Shown here: piece after piece, positions 61,846 to 64,000 of the stretch
Layout of the letters: the number at the start of each line of letters is the position of its first letter
How positions within the stretch are numbered: the first letter of the stretch is position 1
Position numbers and translations under genes: made by a program
The notes under the pieces: model-generated
What the model saw: only the letters and a program-made list of their open reading frames with translations
What the model was told of the DNA's origin: nothing
The model's database searches: none
Origin: Acetobacter sp.
GTDB lineage: Bacteria > Pseudomonadota > Alphaproteobacteria > Acetobacterales > Acetobacteraceae
Assembly (NCBI GenBank): GCA_017413025.1
Contig: JAFPVE010000001.1
Span: forward strand, 1 to 64,000
Reading direction: 5' to 3'
Length of the DNA stretch: 64,000 nucleotides

Positions 61846-62289
61846 TTATACGTTTTCTGTTGGATGTTGCTCCATGTGTTGTTTAGAGGGTTCCTTACTC
61901 TTATGCGGGGTATTGCTGTCAGAATGTTCTTTATTTGGATCAAGTTCGTATATAATCTCTTTCTCTTCTTGTAATGTCTTTGCTGCCTCTTGAGTAAGAA
62001 GTCTCATGCTTAATTCTTTTTTTAGTGCTTGCTCGTGCCATGCTTCCTGTGAGTCTTGAAAATACAGAACACACTGTAATGAAAAATTCTGATCTGTTCC
62101 AGAGAGAAGCTTAAGCTCTCCTCCTCGATAAATCCATTGCTCCTGCTTTTCTGTTTCTTTAATGCTATCTAAAATTATCTTTTGGAAACCGTCTACTAAT
62201 GTATCAAGATCTTTTTCTTTATTAGAAAAAGTGAAAAAACGTTTGAAGCATATAGATAAGAATTGTATTATTTTCTCTGAAGGTGTCAT
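61846..62289 (-). CDS. Hypothetical soluble protein sharing its tail with the AAA ATPase
   Basis: A 147-residue protein, last gene of a four-gene operon, starting 7 bp after its upstream neighbour. After IIQFLSICFKRFFTFSNKEK it has a compact middle (QWIYRGGELKLLSGTDQNFS, LQCVLYFQDSQEAW) and a Glu/Lys-rich helix. The last residues, EPSKQHMEQHPTENV, nearly repeat the end of the AAA ATPase of the same operon. No family recognised; no signal peptide or clear membrane helix. Confidence 0.7.
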   Translation of the reverse strand: MTPSEKIIQFLSICFKRFFTFSNKEKDLDTLVDGFQKIILDSIKETEKQEQWIYRGGELKLLSGTDQNFSLQCVLYFQDSQEAWHEQALKKELSMRLLTQEAAKTLQEEKEIIYELDPNKEHSDSNTPHKSKEPSKQHMEQHPTENV

Positions 62290-62295
62290 TTCTTA

Positions 62296-62721
62296 TTAAA
62301 CCTCTTTATGATTAAGTAAAAACAAGTAGGATAACTGATGATCAGGTGTACCATTATCGACAGACTTGTCGTGGACAGCCTGACCAATACCCGCAAAAAG
62401 CATCAATAGTGCTATTGGTACCAATAGAAATCGTATCCAAAATCCGCTAATACAAACCAGAGTGATAAAATATAGACCAAATGCACCTAGTTCAAAAAGA
62501 TTTAAGTCATGCCAGTGACTATCAATTATGGGAAAAACCATTAAACATAGGAAAAAATGTAGCCAAAGCCGCTTTTTTTCTTTTTCTATTCTAATGTCTA
62601 GCTCTCTTTCTTTAGCATCTACTTTTTCTGTTTTAGCATTTAGTTCTTCTACCATTTTTTGGATAAGATTTGGAGGAACTTGGGACATTGATATAGTCCT
62701 CCTTATTGTTTCTTCTGTCAT
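62296..62721 (-). CDS. Coiled-coil plus membrane protein, 141 residues
   Basis: The N-terminal half is a predicted coiled coil (IQKMVEELNAKTEKVDAKER then ELDIRIEKEKK). Three hydrophobic helices follow (LHFFLCLMVFPIID, FELGAFGLYFITLVCISGFW, IRFLLVPIALLMLFAGIGQA), and the protein ends in a short polar tail. It lies between a single-helix membrane protein and a soluble protein, with gaps of 20 and 7 bp, so the operon is tight. Function unknown; it could be a membrane effector or anchor. Confidence 0.7.
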   Translation of the reverse strand: MTEETIRRTISMSQVPPNLIQKMVEELNAKTEKVDAKERELDIRIEKEKKRLWLHFFLCLMVFPIIDSHWHDLNLFELGAFGLYFITLVCISGFWIRFLLVPIALLMLFAGIGQAVHDKSVDNGTPDHQLSYLFLLNHKEV

Positions 62722-62740
62722 TTGTGTTTATGCCTTTTAT

Positions 62741-63127
62741 TTATGAGATTTCAAGATTCAATTCATCCTCTAGGTTTTCCGTAATATCAGCTTGTCCTTT
62801 GTTGTTTTCTATCTTTTTAAGAATACGTGAAGGAACCTCTTTAGCATTTACTTTCCGTTTTGTTGTTTCTTCAATCCATTCTCCTTTTTCTTGGTAGTAA
62901 AGCTTGTGAGCAATTTGAATCATTCCATCGACAAGCTTATCCCCCAGAACAACTGCACCGTGCGGAATGTAATTTCTTATCTGTTTCCAAATTTTTTCTA
63001 TTTTCTGAACAAGATCATAAAGCCACTCTTTAACCTGATCCCAGTACAAAATAGCACCAACAATTGCTGTTCCAACCCCTGCACCCAAGAGTAGTTTTCC
63101 TATCAATAATCCTGTCAAAATTACCAT
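62741..63127 (-). CDS. Single-helix membrane protein with amphipathic segment, 128 residues
   Basis: A Gly-rich hydrophobic helix at the N-terminus (LTGLLIGKLLLGAGVGTAIV followed by GAILYW) leads into an amphipathic stretch with many Trp, Lys and Val (DQVKEWLYDLVQKIEKIWKQ). The soluble C-terminal half has HKLYYQEKGEWIEETTKRKV and AKEVPSRILKKIENN. The layout resembles small membrane-acting effectors, but no family is recognised. It follows the AAA ATPase by 29 bp. Confidence 0.7.
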   Translation of the reverse strand: MVILTGLLIGKLLLGAGVGTAIVGAILYWDQVKEWLYDLVQKIEKIWKQIRNYIPHGAVVLGDKLVDGMIQIAHKLYYQEKGEWIEETTKRKVNAKEVPSRILKKIENNKGQADITENLEDELNLEIS

Positions 63128-63156
63128 AATAGTCTTCTTTCTTTACAGATTTTCTC

Positions 63157-64000
63157 TTATTTTTCTGTTTGATGTTGTTCCATATGTTGCTCAGAAGGTT
63201 CTTCACACTCGTGTTTAGCCATTTGTTCTTTGGCATAATCTTCAGAGACAACTCTTTTTTCAACGGTTACCTCACCTTGTTCTTTTTTATTGGCGCGTTT
63301 GCTGGCTAAAATGCCTTCTATCGCTTCTTCCACATCTTGTTGCGATACCTCAGTGGCTTGCGCCCGAGCCGCCTTAAACGCCGCTTTTAATACAGCCGTT
63401 GAGATCTCGCTGCCAGAAACGCCGTCAAACTCTTCGGCGAGTTTGTCAACGTCAATCGTATTGGGCATCTTTTGCGGAATATACTGCCGCCACAATCGAC
63501 GACGGCAGTCAAGATCTGGTAAATCAAAACGGACATGGTGCGAGATCCGTCGCATAAAAGCAGGGTCAAAATTCTCAATAAAATTTGTGGCAAAAACAAT
63601 AAAATCCTGATAGTCGTTTAAGAGCATGAGCATGACCGATCGCGTTTGATTAACACTCGTATCTGTTGCGTTTGACATATTGGTCACACGGCGGCTTAAA
63701 ATCGCATCGGCTTCATCAAAGAATATAATGCTTTGGGCTTCTTTAGCGGCTTCGAAGGCTTTGCGAATGTTTTTTGGTGTTTCGCCTACATATTTCGATT
63801 CGATATCGGCGTAGTTGACAATGAGAATTTTACGGTTGAGATAGTGCGCCACCGCATGGGCAGCCATGGTTTTACCGGTGCCCGGCTCACCATAAAAGTT
63901 AATGCCCATTCGTCTTGAATAATGATGTGTTTTGCCAAGCCCCCACCGATCAAAAACAATCTCACTATTTTGGGTATAATGCACAACGTCAAGAATTTGT
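63157..64000 (-). CDS. AAA+ ATPase (cut by window edge)
   Basis: The frame is open to the right edge without a stop, so the N-terminus is outside; a GTG at 63984 is in frame but is probably internal. Walker A is GEPGTGKT, pore-loop-like KYVGE follows, Walker B is IIFFDEAD, sensor 1 is FATN, and arginine-finger region FMRRISHHVRF, all of the classic Cdc48/FtsH-like AAA clade. The helical lid follows (LAEEFDGVSGSEISTAVLKA). No protease motif is seen in the visible part. The C-terminal tail after residue KANK-like linker is acidic and ends EEPSEQHMEQHQTEK. It leads an operon with two membrane proteins and one soluble protein. Confidence 0.85.
   Translation of the reverse strand, partial: QILDVVHYTQNSEIVFDRWGLGKTHHYSRRMGINFYGEPGTGKTMAAHAVAHYLNRKILIVNYADIESKYVGETPKNIRKAFEAAKEAQSIIFFDEADAILSRRVTNMSNATDTSVNQTRSVMLMLLNDYQDFIVFATNFIENFDPAFMRRISHHVRFDLPDLDCRRRLWRQYIPQKMPNTIDVDKLAEEFDGVSGSEISTAVLKAAFKAARAQATEVSQQDVEEAIEGILASKRANKKEQGEVTVEKRVVSEDYAKEQMAKHECEEPSEQHMEQHQTEK

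Overview
The window looks like chromosomal DNA from an AT-rich alphaproteobacterium, most likely an acetic-acid-bacterium relative (Acetobacteraceae). The class is supported by a circularly permuted two-piece tmRNA gene, an alpha-type SspB, a CcrM-type methyltransferase directly after rnhB, and the order of the ribosomal genes. The family is inferred and could not be tested here.

Layout. 1-360: start of a dynamin-like P-loop GTPase that leaves the window. 0.77-5.9 kb: housekeeping genes, namely class I fumarase, sspB, the tmRNA gene ssrA (tag ANDDSEVLAVAA), thyX and the Fe-S carrier gene mrp. SspB and tmRNA act in the same pathway and lie side by side. 6.1-9.3 kb: poorly known envelope genes, including a secreted protein frame-broken at a run of eight C, several very small membrane or exported proteins, and a secreted protein with a duplicated domain. 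9.4-13 kb: rmuC and an OmpR-type two-component system.

13-41 kb: a nearly unbroken transcription and translation supercluster, rplKA-rplJL-rpoBC-rpsL-rpsG-tuf, then the S10, spc and alpha operons through rplQ, including secY and adk. fusA is missing between rpsG and tuf, and secE-nusG are missing before rplK. Several starts were moved to family-consistent positions (rpoB, rpoC, rpsG, rpsJ, rplC, rpmC, rpmD, rpoA). A strong bidirectional terminator at about 41.1 kb closes this part.

41-51 kb: a minus-strand MdtABC-like tripartite efflux operon with its own outer-membrane channel, then a divergent His-rich membrane protein. 51.5-53.5 kb: rnhB-ccrM.

54.7-61.6 kb: a three-gene restriction-like module made of an MmeI-type methyltransferase, an SF2 helicase and a GIY-YIG nuclease-like protein. 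Every gene is interrupted by at least one frameshift, and the methyltransferase breaks exactly at an eight-C tract. The essential genes next door show no breaks, so this is a decaying or phase-variable defence module. 61.8-64 kb: a compact minus-strand operon with an AAA+ ATPase (leaving the window), two small membrane proteins and a soluble protein. The ATPase and the last protein end in nearly the same peptide, which makes this operon the best candidate for an undescribed system here.
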